Shown: positions 25,678-34,586 of the stretch, piece after piece
Numbering within the stretch: the first letter of the stretch is position 1
Layout: each line of letters begins with the position of its first letter
Assembly: GCA_018816765.1 (NCBI GenBank)
Contig: JAHIUX010000073.1
Span: 1 to 64,000 of the forward strand
Source: Bacteroidota bacterium
Lineage (GTDB): Bacteria; Bacteroidota; Bacteroidia; Bacteroidales; F082
DNA: 64,000 nucleotides
Direction: 5' to 3'
Position numbers and translations under genes: made by a program
The notes under the pieces: model-generated
Databases searched by the model: none
Told to the model about the DNA's origin: nothing
The model's input: only the letters and a program-made list of their open reading frames with translations

Positions 25678-27018
25678 TCAGTTCTTCCCGAAATGATAAT
25701 ACATCCTCAATCCAAGGCCATAATACAGGTTCCTGTTTTTGTACTGAACCCGGTTGAACTGGGGTGCAATGAAAGGATTCAGCTGCAGCGAAAAACGGTT
25801 CCATCGTTTTTCGACACCTGCTGTGATCACCAGGTTGTTGAACAAAACGGCCTGTTCCGATCCGGTGAATTTGCGCGGCTCCCGGATGGTGTCACCTGAT
25901 TGCAGATGGTTATAGTCGATTTGCTGGCTGGCATACAGGTCTAAATCGGTGCCCAGCCCGATGCGCATGGCGTAGTCATTATCGAACCTGATATAGTAAT
26001 TCAGGCTGATGGGCAATTGAACAATATTGCTCCTGAACCTGATATCGACAGCCGGTTCCTGTCCTTCGTGGTGTCCGTGCAACACATCATCGAAATCCTT
26101 TGGCTTATGGTGTCTGAAATCCTGCTCATCCCTGAACTTCTCGGTAAAATTCCAGCTGTACCGCAGGCCTGCCGAAAGTCCCCAGTGGGGTATCAGCAGC
26201 AGTTCGGTAATCAAGCCTGTTCCAATATGCCCGTTGCTTATCTCAGCCTCAGGACCGGCCCGAAAACGCAGGTCACGGGTCATTTCACCAAGGTTCAGCC
26301 GTGAGGATGAACGGACTTTGTTTTCCTTTTTCACTTCAGCAGGCGCATCAGCAAGGGCTTGTTTTTCAGGAATGATTATCCCGGAAACAGCTGTTGGTTT
26401 TTCTTCAGGTTCGGCTTGCTGTGTGTCCGTGTCGATGGCCTCCGGCTTTTCGGCAACAGTCACGGGTTCAACAAGGGCTGCTGGTTTTTCTGATGCGAGC
26501 TTGTTTTCCGGTTCGGCGGCTATCGCTGCTGCTTCAACAACTGAGGCGGCATTTTCCTGTGGCTTCGCTGTTTTCGCAGGCATAGTGGCTTTGCCGGCAG
26601 ACTTTTGTTCGTTTGACTCTGTATTGTTTGAAATAATCACCGGCACAACAACTGCGGCCAGGCTGTCGTTTTTCGGTTGTTGTGTGTTTACAGCAGGATG
26701 TTTGGCCACTGTATCGCGCAAGGTGTCGGTGTTTGCAACAGGCAGTTGTTCTTTTAAAGCTACTTCGGTCTGTTGTGGTTGCGCTGTTTGACCGGGCTGA
26801 TTTATCAGGTTGTTTCTGAAAACAAAGAGCCAAAAAATACTGGTAACCGACACAACGGCAAGGGTATAGAGTATGCCTGAACCATTGATGTGCGGAATGG
26901 TGAACGAACGCTTCCGGCCTACGAAAGCAAACACCTTGTCGACGTCCTTGTCTGTGTAGACAGGCTGCAGGCTTTCCAGTTTTTTCCGGATCGCTTCGTC
27001 AAAATGTTCGGGTTTCAT
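25678..27018 (-). CDS. Anti-sigma-like membrane protein fused to outer-membrane barrel
   Basis: A 446-residue protein in three parts. Residues 1-47 are cytoplasmic and charged (EHFDEAIRKKLESLQPVYTDKD), as in short anti-sigma or sigma-partner proteins. Residues 48-67 are one membrane helix. Residues 70-230 are a low-complexity Pro/Glu/Ala/Lys linker suited to crossing the periplasm. Residues 232-446 look like a PorT/OmpW-size outer-membrane barrel (GLSAGLRYSWNF, IVQLPISLNYYIRF) ending in an aromatic strand YYGLGLRMYYHFGKN. The start overlaps the ECF sigma gene by four bases, so the two are coupled. The protein could pass a signal from the outer membrane to the sigma factor. That role is inference. 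Confidence 0.72.
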   Translation of the reverse strand: MKPEHFDEAIRKKLESLQPVYTDKDVDKVFAFVGRKRSFTIPHINGSGILYTLAVVSVTSIFWLFVFRNNLINQPGQTAQPQQTEVALKEQLPVANTDTLRDTVAKHPAVNTQQPKNDSLAAVVVPVIISNNTESNEQKSAGKATMPAKTAKPQENAASVVEAAAIAAEPENKLASEKPAALVEPVTVAEKPEAIDTDTQQAEPEEKPTAVSGIIIPEKQALADAPAEVKKENKVRSSSRLNLGEMTRDLRFRAGPEAEISNGHIGTGLITELLLIPHWGLSAGLRYSWNFTEKFRDEQDFRHHKPKDFDDVLHGHHEGQEPAVDIRFRSNIVQLPISLNYYIRFDNDYAMRIGLGTDLDLYASQQIDYNHLQSGDTIREPRKFTGSEQAVLFNNLVITAGVEKRWNRFSLQLNPFIAPQFNRVQYKNRNLYYGLGLRMYYHFGKN

Positions 27019-27620
27019 TGATGGGTAAATTTTTGATTCATAAGCATTTTGCGTTGTGGGTTCTTTTCCAGCAACATCGCCTGAAGTTTGTGCCGGGCAT
27101 CCTGAAGGTTCGACTTTGAGGTACCTTCACGGATTCCCAGCTTTTCAGCAATCTCGCGGTGCGAATAACCATCAATAACATACAGTGTAAACACCATGCG
27201 GTATGCCGGACTCAGCTGCTGTATCATCCCGAGAATTTCTTCCGCTGACATTTTGCTGATCGCGTCTTCACCCAGGTCTTCGATATCGGCATATTCCCGA
27301 TCGATAAACTCATTTTCACGCAGCTGTTTCCTGTAGAAATCAATCGAAGTATTCACAGCGATGGTCCTTAGCCAGGCCTTAAACGGCTGATTATGATCAT
27401 ATTTGTGCAAATTTGTAAACACCTTAAGAAAGCTGTCGTTGAGGATTTCCTCTGCAGAAAGCGCATCAGAAGCATAGCGTCGGCATATGCTCATGACAAA
27501 CCCGTAATGCATGCGGATAAGGGCATGCTGCGCCTGCGGATTGTTTTGCCTGCATGCAGCAATCACACTATCCGGGTCAGTGGGGTCAAACGATGTCTTT
27601 CTTCCAAAAATCTTCATCAA
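27015..27620 (-). CDS. ECF-type RNA polymerase sigma factor
   Basis: A 201-residue sigma-70 family protein. Region 2 (about 33-100) has the typical DALSAEEILNDSFLKVFTNL and the FKAWLRTIAVNTSIDFYRK block. Region 4 (about 135-180) has LSPAYRMVFTLYVIDGYSHREIAEKLGIREGTSKSNLQDARHKL in the standard order. There is no region 1 or 3, as expected for ECF factors. Its stop overlaps the start of the anti-sigma-like barrel gene. A -7 box of the primary type lies 31 bp upstream. The divergent lipoprotein gene at 27847 shares its upstream region and is a candidate target. Confidence 0.92.
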   Translation of the reverse strand: MMKIFGRKTSFDPTDPDSVIAACRQNNPQAQHALIRMHYGFVMSICRRYASDALSAEEILNDSFLKVFTNLHKYDHNQPFKAWLRTIAVNTSIDFYRKQLRENEFIDREYADIEDLGEDAISKMSAEEILGMIQQLSPAYRMVFTLYVIDGYSHREIAEKLGIREGTSKSNLQDARHKLQAMLLEKNPQRKMLMNQKFTHQ

Positions 27621-27650
27621 TAGCGATCAAAAAGCTAAATACTTTTGCAA

Positions 27651-27658
27651 CAAAATTA
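27651..27658 (-). promoter_or_regulatory. Bacteroidota -7 box for sigma operon
   Basis: TAATTTTG on the minus strand fits TAnnTTTG and ends 30 bp before the sigma-factor ATG. No -33 box at ideal spacing is seen. Confidence 0.45.
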
Positions 27659-27846
27659 GTTCATCCGGCTTCAATTGCTTTCCGATGTTGTTGATTTAAT
27701 TGATTATCATAGTACGCATTTTACCATCTATACGCATAGAAGCCCGCATTGGTGGGGAATTGCTTTTTTTTTCTTTTTCCCCACCTTTAGGCTCCGGCCA
27801 GCGTAATGCAGGTAATTGTTCATTTATTCACTAAATTTTAATCTCT

Positions 27847-29064
27847 ATGAGAAAGCACTTGCTAGCGCTGATTGTAATGGCCCTGGCCATTGTATCCTGC
27901 AACAAAACAGAAACCATCAGGCCTGATAACCAATCCGGCATTGTTTCTGACCTGCCTGCCACGATTACCACTTATGTGGCTGAATATTACCCCGATGCCA
28001 CCATTGCATCAGCACAAAAATCAAGCGATGCATCCTACCTGGTTACGCTGAGCACTTCCGAACTGCTGACTTTCGACAACAATGGCAAGCATGTTGATCA
28101 GGGCGTTCATCATTATGATCAGGGCCATGCCGATGGCGACCATGGCTGTGGCGGATTCCCGGTCGATTCATTACCGGCATCAATCACCGATTATATCGCC
28201 GTCAACTATGTTGGCTATACGATCAGGCACGCCAGCCTCGACACCCTGTGTCAGTTTGGTGCAGTAACCGAAGTGATTTTGTCGATGGATAGCCTCGGAC
28301 ATGTAAAACTCATTTTTGATGAAACGGATGCTTTTGTGGCACAAGCCGACCGTATGTTGTATGCTGACATTCCGGCAATCGTTGCTGACGGGATCACAGC
28401 CGCTTATCCTGACTACATAGCCCGTTCGATGGCTGAGCTGTTCACCCTCGTTGATAACAGCCTGCAATACAAGGTATTTTTACACCTCGATAGCATCCAC
28501 CTATCGGTAGTAATGGCTGAAGATGGCGCAGTAATCTGCGAAAGCCTCGTAGCAGCCCATGGTGGCGGACATCATGGTGGTGGCGGACATCATGGTGGTG
28601 GCGGACATCATGGTGGTGGCGGCGACCATGGCGGTGGCGGACATCATGGTGGCGGTGATCACCATGGCGGCATCCCGGTCGATTCCCTGTCAACAACCAT
28701 TACCGACTACATTGCACTGAATTATGCCGGATACACCATCCGCTTTGCCAAGGCTGAAACCCTGTGTCAGTTTGGTGAAGTGACCGAAGTTACCATCACC
28801 ATGGAAGGCGTATTGCCTGTTGAACTGATTTTTGGTGAGGCTGATGCCTGTCTGGCTACTGAAGGCCATATGCCTTACGCGGATGTTCCTGCAGAAATTG
28901 CTGCTGCTGTTGCCGACAGTTATGCCGGTTACACTGTCCGCAATAATGCCGAACTGTTCACCCTTGCCGATGGCAGCCTGCAATACAAGGTTTACCTTGA
29001 AATGAACCACACCCACCTGGCTGTAGTGTTTGACGCTGCAGCAAGCGTGGTATGCGAAAACTAA
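27847..29064 (+). CDS. Lipoprotein with duplicated PepSY-like domains and His/Gly hinge
   Basis: A 405-residue protein with a lipoprotein signal and lipobox Cys18 (LAIVSCNK). After a first short PepSY-like segment (about 33-97, LPATITTYVAEYYPDATI) come two copies of a ~130-residue unit (about 107-235 and 275-405). Each has the order ITDYIAxNYxGYTIR, ETLCQFGxVTEV, ADIPAxIA, AELFTLxDxSLQYKV and a final VVCEN-like strand. Between them lies a 38-residue stretch of only Gly, His and a few Asp/Ala (residues 237-275). PepSY-like BLIP-fold proteins are common in the Bacteroidota periplasm. The histidine hinge suggests binding of divalent metal. It is divergent from the sigma gene and followed by a strong terminator. 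Confidence 0.75.
   Translation: MRKHLLALIVMALAIVSCNKTETIRPDNQSGIVSDLPATITTYVAEYYPDATIASAQKSSDASYLVTLSTSELLTFDNNGKHVDQGVHHYDQGHADGDHGCGGFPVDSLPASITDYIAVNYVGYTIRHASLDTLCQFGAVTEVILSMDSLGHVKLIFDETDAFVAQADRMLYADIPAIVADGITAAYPDYIARSMAELFTLVDNSLQYKVFLHLDSIHLSVVMAEDGAVICESLVAAHGGGHHGGGGHHGGGGHHGGGGDHGGGGHHGGGDHHGGIPVDSLSTTITDYIALNYAGYTIRFAKAETLCQFGEVTEVTITMEGVLPVELIFGEADACLATEGHMPYADVPAEIAAAVADSYAGYTVRNNAELFTLADGSLQYKVYLEMNHTHLAVVFDAAASVVCEN
28561..28665 (+). repeat. In-frame 18-bp tandem repeat
   Basis: Six copies of an 18-bp unit, the best being GGTGGTGGCGGACATCAT, encode Gly-Gly-Gly-Gly-His-His within the lipoprotein gene; the first is shortened to 15 bp. Because the unit is a multiple of three, copy-number change would alter hinge length but keep the frame. 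Confidence 0.85.
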
Positions 29065-29137
29065 CCTAAGGAGTATTTTCTGATGATGGATTACAGATAA
29101 TCACCAAACAGATTGGTTTGCTGCTTGCTGATGATTA

Positions 29138-29172
29138 AGCGAATCCGGGATTGCCCGGGTTCGCTTTTTTTA
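29138..29172 (+). terminator. Intrinsic terminator after His-rich lipoprotein gene
   Basis: AGCGAATCCGGG (29138-29149) pairs with CCCGGGTTCGCT (29154-29165) using one G-U pair and a 4-nt loop, followed by a run of seven or more T. Confidence 0.9.
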
Positions 29173-29293
29173 CTGTCGTCAAATTAATTTCAGGTAAAGG
29201 CTATCGACAAAAATCCCATATGCCAGTGAATAAATCGGCACAGAGGTGGTTGGTTTTATTAATGCCAGATTCCCTGGCATAATAAGAAACCCG

Positions 29294-31570
29294 TTAAAAA
29301 TCGCTGTCGAAATTCTTCTTGTTGTTGCTGTTCCTGTTCTTTTGCGCCCTGTCGTACTTATCGCAATCAAACTCAATGCTCACGTCAGTCAGTGGTTTGC
29401 TAAAGTCGCCCTGGCTGATATGCAGGCTGGGATCGTCGTACACCTTTCGCATATACAGTGCCCATATAGGTAGGGCCATATTTGCACCTTGTCCGAGGCT
29501 GATGGTCCTGAAATGCACGCTGCGGTCTTCAGCGCCTACCCAAACACCTGTTGTGAGGTCGGGTGTGATGCCCATGAACCAGCCATCCGACTGGTTTTGG
29601 GTGGTGCCTGTTTTACCGGCGATTGGGTTTTCCATCTTGTATTTCAGCCGCAAACGGATACCTGTACCGCTTTCAACAACGCCTTTCATCAGCTGCACCA
29701 TTTTGTAGGCTGTTACCTCATCGATGGCCTCGTTTTTCTCCGGTGCATAGCGATCGATCACGTTGCCGTTTTTGTCTTCGATGCGGACCACAAACACCGG
29801 TTTCACGTAAACGCCTTTGTTGGCAAAGGTGTTCATGGCGCCGACCATCTCACAGAGCGAAATGTCGGGAGTACCGAGGGCAATGGAGGGGACAGGATCG
29901 ATGGGCGCGGTAACTCCCATTTTGCGTGCCATCTGTATGACCGATTCGGGCGAGAATCGCTTGATGAGGTAAGCAGAAATCCAATTGTTTGAGTTGGCCA
30001 GGGCCCATTTCAGGGTGACCTCTTCACCAATGCGTTCGTCCGATGAGTTTTTGGGTTCCCAGAAGGTGCCATCGTAGAGCTGTACGCTGTATTTGATGTT
30101 GGGCACCTTGTAGCAGGGCGAATATTCGCCTTCCTGCATGGCCAGGGTATACAAAAAGGGTTTGAATGTGGAACCAACCTGACGGCGTGCCTGGGTGGCG
30201 TGGTCGTACTGAAAATAGCGGTAATCGTTTCCACCAACATAGGCACGTACAAAACCCGTGCGCGACTCGATCGACATGAGGCTCGAGAGCATAAAAAACT
30301 TGTAGTAGCGAATCGAATCAAGGGGTGTCATGATGGTATCGATGGTGCCTTTCCATGAAAACACCTGCATCCGGACCGGGGTACGGAACGACAGCGCGAT
30401 GGAATCGGCAGGTACACCATCGGCTTTCATCGCCCTGTAGCGGTCGCTGCGGCGGACGGCCTGCTGCATGATCTTTTCCACCTCCGTTTTCATGTCTTCG
30501 GGAGGAAAAACAAAGGGTGCATTGGGATACCCTCTCCAGTGCTTGAAAAAGGCCGGCTGCAGGTCAGCGCCAAGGTGCTCCCTGATGGCATCTTCCGCAT
30601 ATTGCTGCATACGCGAATTAATGGTCGTATATATCTTCAGCCCGTCCTTGTATAGGTCGTAAGCTGTGCCGTCAGTTTTGAAGTGAGTGGCGCACCATTG
30701 TTTCATCTCAGCGCGCAGAAATTCCCTGAAATAAGTGGCCTGGCCGGAAGTGTGGTCCAACAGGCCGTAGTTGGACATATCCAGCGGGATTTGGCTCACC
30801 GAGTCGGCCACATGGCGGCTGATGAAGTTGTAATCGGCCATTTTCGTAAGTACCAGGTTTCTCCTTTTCTGGGCCCGTTCGGGGTTGCGCACCGGGCTGT
30901 ACCAGGTGGGGGCATTCACCACGCCCGCCATCAGCGCCGCTTCTTCGAGCAGCAGCTCGTCGGGTGCCTTGTTGAAAAAAGTCAGTGCAGCCGATTTGAT
31001 CCCGTAGGCATGACTGCCAAAGGCCACCGTATTCAGGTACATGGCCATAATTTCTTCTTTGGAATAGTTGCGCTCAAGCTTCACCGAGGTGATCCATTCC
31101 TGAAATTTCCGGATCACAAGTTTCGGTGTGCTCATATTCTGCTCGCGCGGAAACAGGTTCTTTGCCAGCTGCTGTGTGAGGGTGCTTCCCCCACCCTTGC
31201 TGTTCCGTGTCAACACGCCCCAGGCAACACGCAGCAGCGCCTTTTGATCGATTCCCGAATGTTCGGTAAACCGGATATCTTCGATCGAAAGCAGGGCATT
31301 TACCAGCTGCGGCGACAACTCCCTGAAGGTGCTGTTCGACCGGTTTTCGATATAATAGGTGCCCAACAGCTGACCATCGGATGAGTAAATCTCCGAGGCC
31401 AGGTTGGTCGAAGGGTTTTCGAGTTCCTCAAACGAAGGCATCGGACCAAGCCATTCGTTGGCTACCCCATAGAAAAACAGCACGGTAGCAGCCAGGAGTG
31501 AAAGAAAAATTAACCAGAATTTCACGGCATAATTGAAAAACTTCGCGGTGTTATTCTTTTTTGCAGTCAT
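29294..31570 (-). CDS. Bifunctional penicillin-binding protein 1A
   Basis: A 758-residue class A PBP that polymerises and cross-links peptidoglycan. One N-terminal membrane anchor (about 14-36) is followed by the GT51 transglycosylase domain with IEDIRFTEHSGID and GGGSTLTQQLAKNLFPRE. The transpeptidase domain shows the active-site Ser in GSTFKPFLY, the SxN motif in ANSNNWISAY and the KTG motif in AGKTGTTQNQSDGWF. All catalytic residues are present. The basic, Asn-rich C-tail (NRNSNNKKN) is typical of Bacteroidota members. It follows gldH by 27 bp on the same strand, probably in one operon with ricT and holB. Confidence 0.95.
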   Translation of the reverse strand: MTAKKNNTAKFFNYAVKFWLIFLSLLAATVLFFYGVANEWLGPMPSFEELENPSTNLASEIYSSDGQLLGTYYIENRSNSTFRELSPQLVNALLSIEDIRFTEHSGIDQKALLRVAWGVLTRNSKGGGSTLTQQLAKNLFPREQNMSTPKLVIRKFQEWITSVKLERNYSKEEIMAMYLNTVAFGSHAYGIKSAALTFFNKAPDELLLEEAALMAGVVNAPTWYSPVRNPERAQKRRNLVLTKMADYNFISRHVADSVSQIPLDMSNYGLLDHTSGQATYFREFLRAEMKQWCATHFKTDGTAYDLYKDGLKIYTTINSRMQQYAEDAIREHLGADLQPAFFKHWRGYPNAPFVFPPEDMKTEVEKIMQQAVRRSDRYRAMKADGVPADSIALSFRTPVRMQVFSWKGTIDTIMTPLDSIRYYKFFMLSSLMSIESRTGFVRAYVGGNDYRYFQYDHATQARRQVGSTFKPFLYTLAMQEGEYSPCYKVPNIKYSVQLYDGTFWEPKNSSDERIGEEVTLKWALANSNNWISAYLIKRFSPESVIQMARKMGVTAPIDPVPSIALGTPDISLCEMVGAMNTFANKGVYVKPVFVVRIEDKNGNVIDRYAPEKNEAIDEVTAYKMVQLMKGVVESGTGIRLRLKYKMENPIAGKTGTTQNQSDGWFMGITPDLTTGVWVGAEDRSVHFRTISLGQGANMALPIWALYMRKVYDDPSLHISQGDFSKPLTDVSIEFDCDKYDRAQKNRNSNNKKNFDSDF

Positions 31571-31597
31571 AGCGCTTGATGTTTATTCCCGAACAAA

Positions 31598-32065
31598 TCA
31601 AAAGCCCTGTTGTATCCTGATGCCAATATCGGTGATCCCCTGCAGGGTATCCGTCCGCATGGCCTGTTCGAGTTCAAATTTGTACTTTCCCCTTATTGGA
31701 AAACGCAGCGATTGATTCAGCAGGATCTGGTTTTCCCTGATGCGGCCCATGCCATGGCCCACCCACTTTCCTGACGGCTCGGCAAGCAGGCATTCGATGG
31801 TATCGCGGGTGTGGTTTCCGTTCGGAAAACGGGTGTTTAGAAACACGTATAGGTTGCTGTATTTATAGTCGACCGTGTTGCGGATGTTGATGAAAAACCG
31901 GTAACTCACTGTGGTGTCGGTGATGTTCAACTCAAATTGCTGCTTGTCTGTCTTGCTCCAGCCTTCGGCCGGGAGGGCGTGGTAATCGTCGATCAGACTG
32001 GAATTGCTGCATGCGGCAAACAGCAACCCAAGGCCAACCAACAACAGGTTTATCCGATTCTTCAT
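31598..32065 (-). CDS. gldH: Gliding motility lipoprotein GldH
   Basis: A 155-residue lipoprotein (signal MKNRINLLLVGLGLLFAACS, lipobox Cys19) with the GldH pattern: SLIDDYHALP, FRF/YRFFINIRNTVDYKYSNLYVF, and an ending GKYKFELEQAMRTD-LQGITDIGIRI. GldH is required for gliding and associated surface transport in Flavobacterium, but it is also kept in many non-gliding Bacteroidota, so motility cannot be concluded. Its place between ricT and a class A PBP is a known Bacteroidota arrangement and supports the call. Confidence 0.9.
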   Translation of the reverse strand: MKNRINLLLVGLGLLFAACSNSSLIDDYHALPAEGWSKTDKQQFELNITDTTVSYRFFINIRNTVDYKYSNLYVFLNTRFPNGNHTRDTIECLLAEPSGKWVGHGMGRIRENQILLNQSLRFPIRGKYKFELEQAMRTDTLQGITDIGIRIQQGF

Positions 32066-32113
32066 AAATGTTTTTGCTGATAGTAATAATGCATGAACAG
32101 CCGATTTATTGTC

Positions 32114-33220
32114 TTAATCGAAGCGTGTAAGCTCGCCTTCCTGGTTATTGCCCACATAATCTGTATGTTGCTCTTTCAGGAATGCAAAATCTTCGAGTTT
32201 TTCAGGAAATTTACCCTTTTTGTTGCTCTCGATAATTTCCTTCACCTTATCGATCGGGATGGCCATCAGGTTCATCCGCTCGTGGGTATAGCTGTACCAC
32301 ATCAGTCCCCTGAAGGTGTCACTCTTTTGATAAACTGCATCGCCGGTTTTGGTTTTCAACACAATGCGTTCGTCGGGGAAATCCTTGAGGGCATCCACAT
32401 AGGCGGCGTATTCGTAGTTGAGGCAGCATTTGAGTTTACCGCATTGTCCGGCCAGTTTCTGTGGATTGGGCGAAAGCTGCTGCACACGGGCAACACCGGT
32501 GGTTACCGACTGGAAATCAGCCATCCATGAGGCACAGCAAAGTTCGCGGCCGCAGGAGCCAATTCCGCCAAGTTTCGCAGCTTCCTGCCGCATACCAATC
32601 TGTTTCATTTCGACGCGTATCCTGAACTCTTCGGCAAGCCGCTTAATGAGCTCCCTGAAGTCGACCCTGTCCTCGGCGGTATAGTAAAAGATCGCTTTTG
32701 TTTTGTCGCCCTGATACTCCACATCATTCAGTTTCATATCGAGTTTCAGCTCAAAGGCAATGTCGCGGGTGCGGAAAAGCGTGTTGTTTTCGAGTTCGAT
32801 GGCGCTAACCCATTTTTCAACATCGGATAGCCTGGCGTGCCGGTATACCTTCTTGAACTCACTGTGTTTCAGGTTGACTTTCTTGCGACGCATCTGCAGA
32901 TCAACAATATCGCCTGTCAGTGTAACAATGCCGATATCGTGTCCGGATGCCGCCTCAACGGCAATGATTTCGCCCTCATTCAGCTCAATCTCATTGGTAT
33001 AGGTAAAAAAGTCCTTGCGGCCATTTTTGAACCGCACCTCAACAAAGCGGGGTGCATCGGCCGGCTTCGGGCTTTCGTATCCTTTCAGCCAGTTTGTCTC
33101 GTCGAGCTTGCAGCATTTATGTTGAAAAATACGGTCTTTCGGATTGTATACGCGCGGGGCCCGGCAGCATCCTCTGGGGACAAACATCTCTGCTCCTTTG
33201 CCCGTGTTTTCTTCGTTCAT
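32114..33220 (-). CDS. ricT: PSP1/RicT-family protein (YaaT-like)
   Basis: The 368-residue protein has the PSP1 core with IGSCGRELCCASWMADF and the second Cys cluster GQCGKLKCCLNYE. In the Bacillus RicT/RicA/RicF complex such cysteines help hold Fe-S clusters that control RNA maturation. An extra Cys pair lies near the N-terminus (HKCCKLD). It also has a charged N-terminal extension. The gene starts 47 bp after holB and is followed by gldH; PSP1 genes near holB are common also in Firmicutes. The role in RNA processing here is by family analogy. Confidence 0.85.
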   Translation of the reverse strand: MNEENTGKGAEMFVPRGCCRAPRVYNPKDRIFQHKCCKLDETNWLKGYESPKPADAPRFVEVRFKNGRKDFFTYTNEIELNEGEIIAVEAASGHDIGIVTLTGDIVDLQMRRKKVNLKHSEFKKVYRHARLSDVEKWVSAIELENNTLFRTRDIAFELKLDMKLNDVEYQGDKTKAIFYYTAEDRVDFRELIKRLAEEFRIRVEMKQIGMRQEAAKLGGIGSCGRELCCASWMADFQSVTTGVARVQQLSPNPQKLAGQCGKLKCCLNYEYAAYVDALKDFPDERIVLKTKTGDAVYQKSDTFRGLMWYSYTHERMNLMAIPIDKVKEIIESNKKGKFPEKLEDFAFLKEQHTDYVGNNQEGELTRFD

Positions 33221-33267
33221 CTGTTGGTGAATTTAATGGCAAATATACAGAAAATATCACACCCTGC

Positions 33268-34404
33268 TTATGGTTTGATTTTTAGCAACTTAATCATTTT
33301 CAAACTGCTGTCCATAAACAAAATTCCCGCATGGGCATTCCGCTCAATATGGGTGATGCCTTCTTCCATCAATCCGACCAGGTCGAGGATATTGTTGGTA
33401 TGCACAAATGGGGCAAATTTGGTATTAAATTCCTTTTCATCGTCGGGCAGGCGCAGGAGTTCGTTCAGCCGGCTGTTCACCAGCAAACCGTTTCTGAAGA
33501 CGTTCAAGCCATAAGCCAGCAGCGATTTCTGACGCTCGCGGCCAATGCCGGCAATGGTTGCGCTAAAGTCGGTGAGTTCGAGAATGCTGCCCCTGAAACA
33601 CAGCCGCATCCATTGCTGAAAGGTCTGGAAGTTGAATTTCTCTTCTTCGTTATTTTCGTACATCCTGACTGCTTCCAGCCAGTTTCCGTTTGCCATCAGC
33701 GTAGCATCCCTGGCTTCGGCTTCGCGGCACTGAAACCGCTGAATGAGTGCATTACCAATGGCCTTGTCGCTGATCCTGGGTATTTTTACCATCAAGGTGC
33801 GCGATTTCACTGTCGACAGCATTTGTTCCTGCTCCTCAGCAATCAGCAAGAACAGGGTTTTATCCGGCGGTTCCTCAAGCACCTTAAGCATCTTGTTGGC
33901 TGCCTGCACATTGATTTTTTCAGCCATCCAAATAATGGCCACCTTGTATTCGGCTTCGTAGGCCTTGAAATTCAATTTACGGATCAGTTCGTTGGCATCG
34001 CGGGTAAAGATGGTGCCTTGTTTGTTTTCGACGCCCAGGAAATTATACCATTGATTCAGTCCTACATAGGCATTCTCCTGCAACACAAAACTCCGCCATT
34101 CCTCAAGAAACAGGTTCGACTCCGGATCTTTTTTCACTTTTTTGTTGGTGGTCGAAGGAAACACAAAATGCAGGTCGGGATGCGACAGCCTGGCCATTTT
34201 CACGCAGGACGGACAGCTTCCACAACTGTCGTGTGCGCTGCGGTTTGTGCAATTCACAAACTGGGCGTAGGCCAGTGCCAGTGCCAGCTTGCCGCTACCC
34301 GGAGGGCCCAGCATGAGCTGGGCATGGCTCACCCTGCTGTCGGTAACCGACTGAATGAGTTTCTTTTTCGTTCCTTCCTGCCCGATAATGTCAGCAAATA
34401 GCAT
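33268..34404 (-). CDS. holB: DNA polymerase III delta' subunit
   Basis: A 378-residue AAA+ clamp-loader subunit. The N-terminus (FADIIGQEGTKKKLIQSV) leads to a P-loop-like LMLGPPGSGKLALALAYAQF. A zinc-binding module follows, with four Cys in CTNRSAHDSCGSCPSCVKM. Then come IWMAEKINVQAANKMLKVLEEPP and the sensor-1-like SRTLMVKIPRIS. The lysine of the P-loop is present, so nucleotide binding may be retained. The C-terminal collar region is longer than minimal forms. It is the first gene of the run holB-ricT-gldH-PBP1A. Confidence 0.92.
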   Translation of the reverse strand: MLFADIIGQEGTKKKLIQSVTDSRVSHAQLMLGPPGSGKLALALAYAQFVNCTNRSAHDSCGSCPSCVKMARLSHPDLHFVFPSTTNKKVKKDPESNLFLEEWRSFVLQENAYVGLNQWYNFLGVENKQGTIFTRDANELIRKLNFKAYEAEYKVAIIWMAEKINVQAANKMLKVLEEPPDKTLFLLIAEEQEQMLSTVKSRTLMVKIPRISDKAIGNALIQRFQCREAEARDATLMANGNWLEAVRMYENNEEEKFNFQTFQQWMRLCFRGSILELTDFSATIAGIGRERQKSLLAYGLNVFRNGLLVNSRLNELLRLPDDEKEFNTKFAPFVHTNNILDLVGLMEEGITHIERNAHAGILFMDSSLKMIKLLKIKP

Positions 34405-34526
34405 GGTCTTCCTGCGTTGAAATGATTGGTCAAATGTACAAAAAAGGCGCTTCTGCAGTGCATGATTAGGCTGCTGGTGTCCCGGGCCTGAATACCGGCA
34501 ATTGCTTTCACTTTCAGGGTCTCAGC

Positions 34527-34558
34527 AAAAAAAAACTGCCTTCAGTGGATGAAGACAG
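34527..34558 (-). terminator. Intrinsic terminator after sdhB
   Basis: CTGCCTTCA (34536-34544) pairs with TGAAGACAG (34550-34558) over nine positions with one G-U pair. On the minus strand it is followed by nine T (plus-strand A run 34527-34535). Confidence 0.88.
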
Positions 34559-34586
34559 CTTGAAATTGTTGTGTAAACACGCTTTT

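Noticed and set aside
26027-26791. 254-codon plus-strand open frame rich in Ser, Ala and Phe
   Set aside because: It is the reverse image of the low-complexity linker of the anti-sigma-like gene on the other strand.
33331-34401. 356-codon plus-strand open frame opposite holB
   Set aside because: Antisense to a gene with clear clamp-loader motifs; the translation shows no family pattern.
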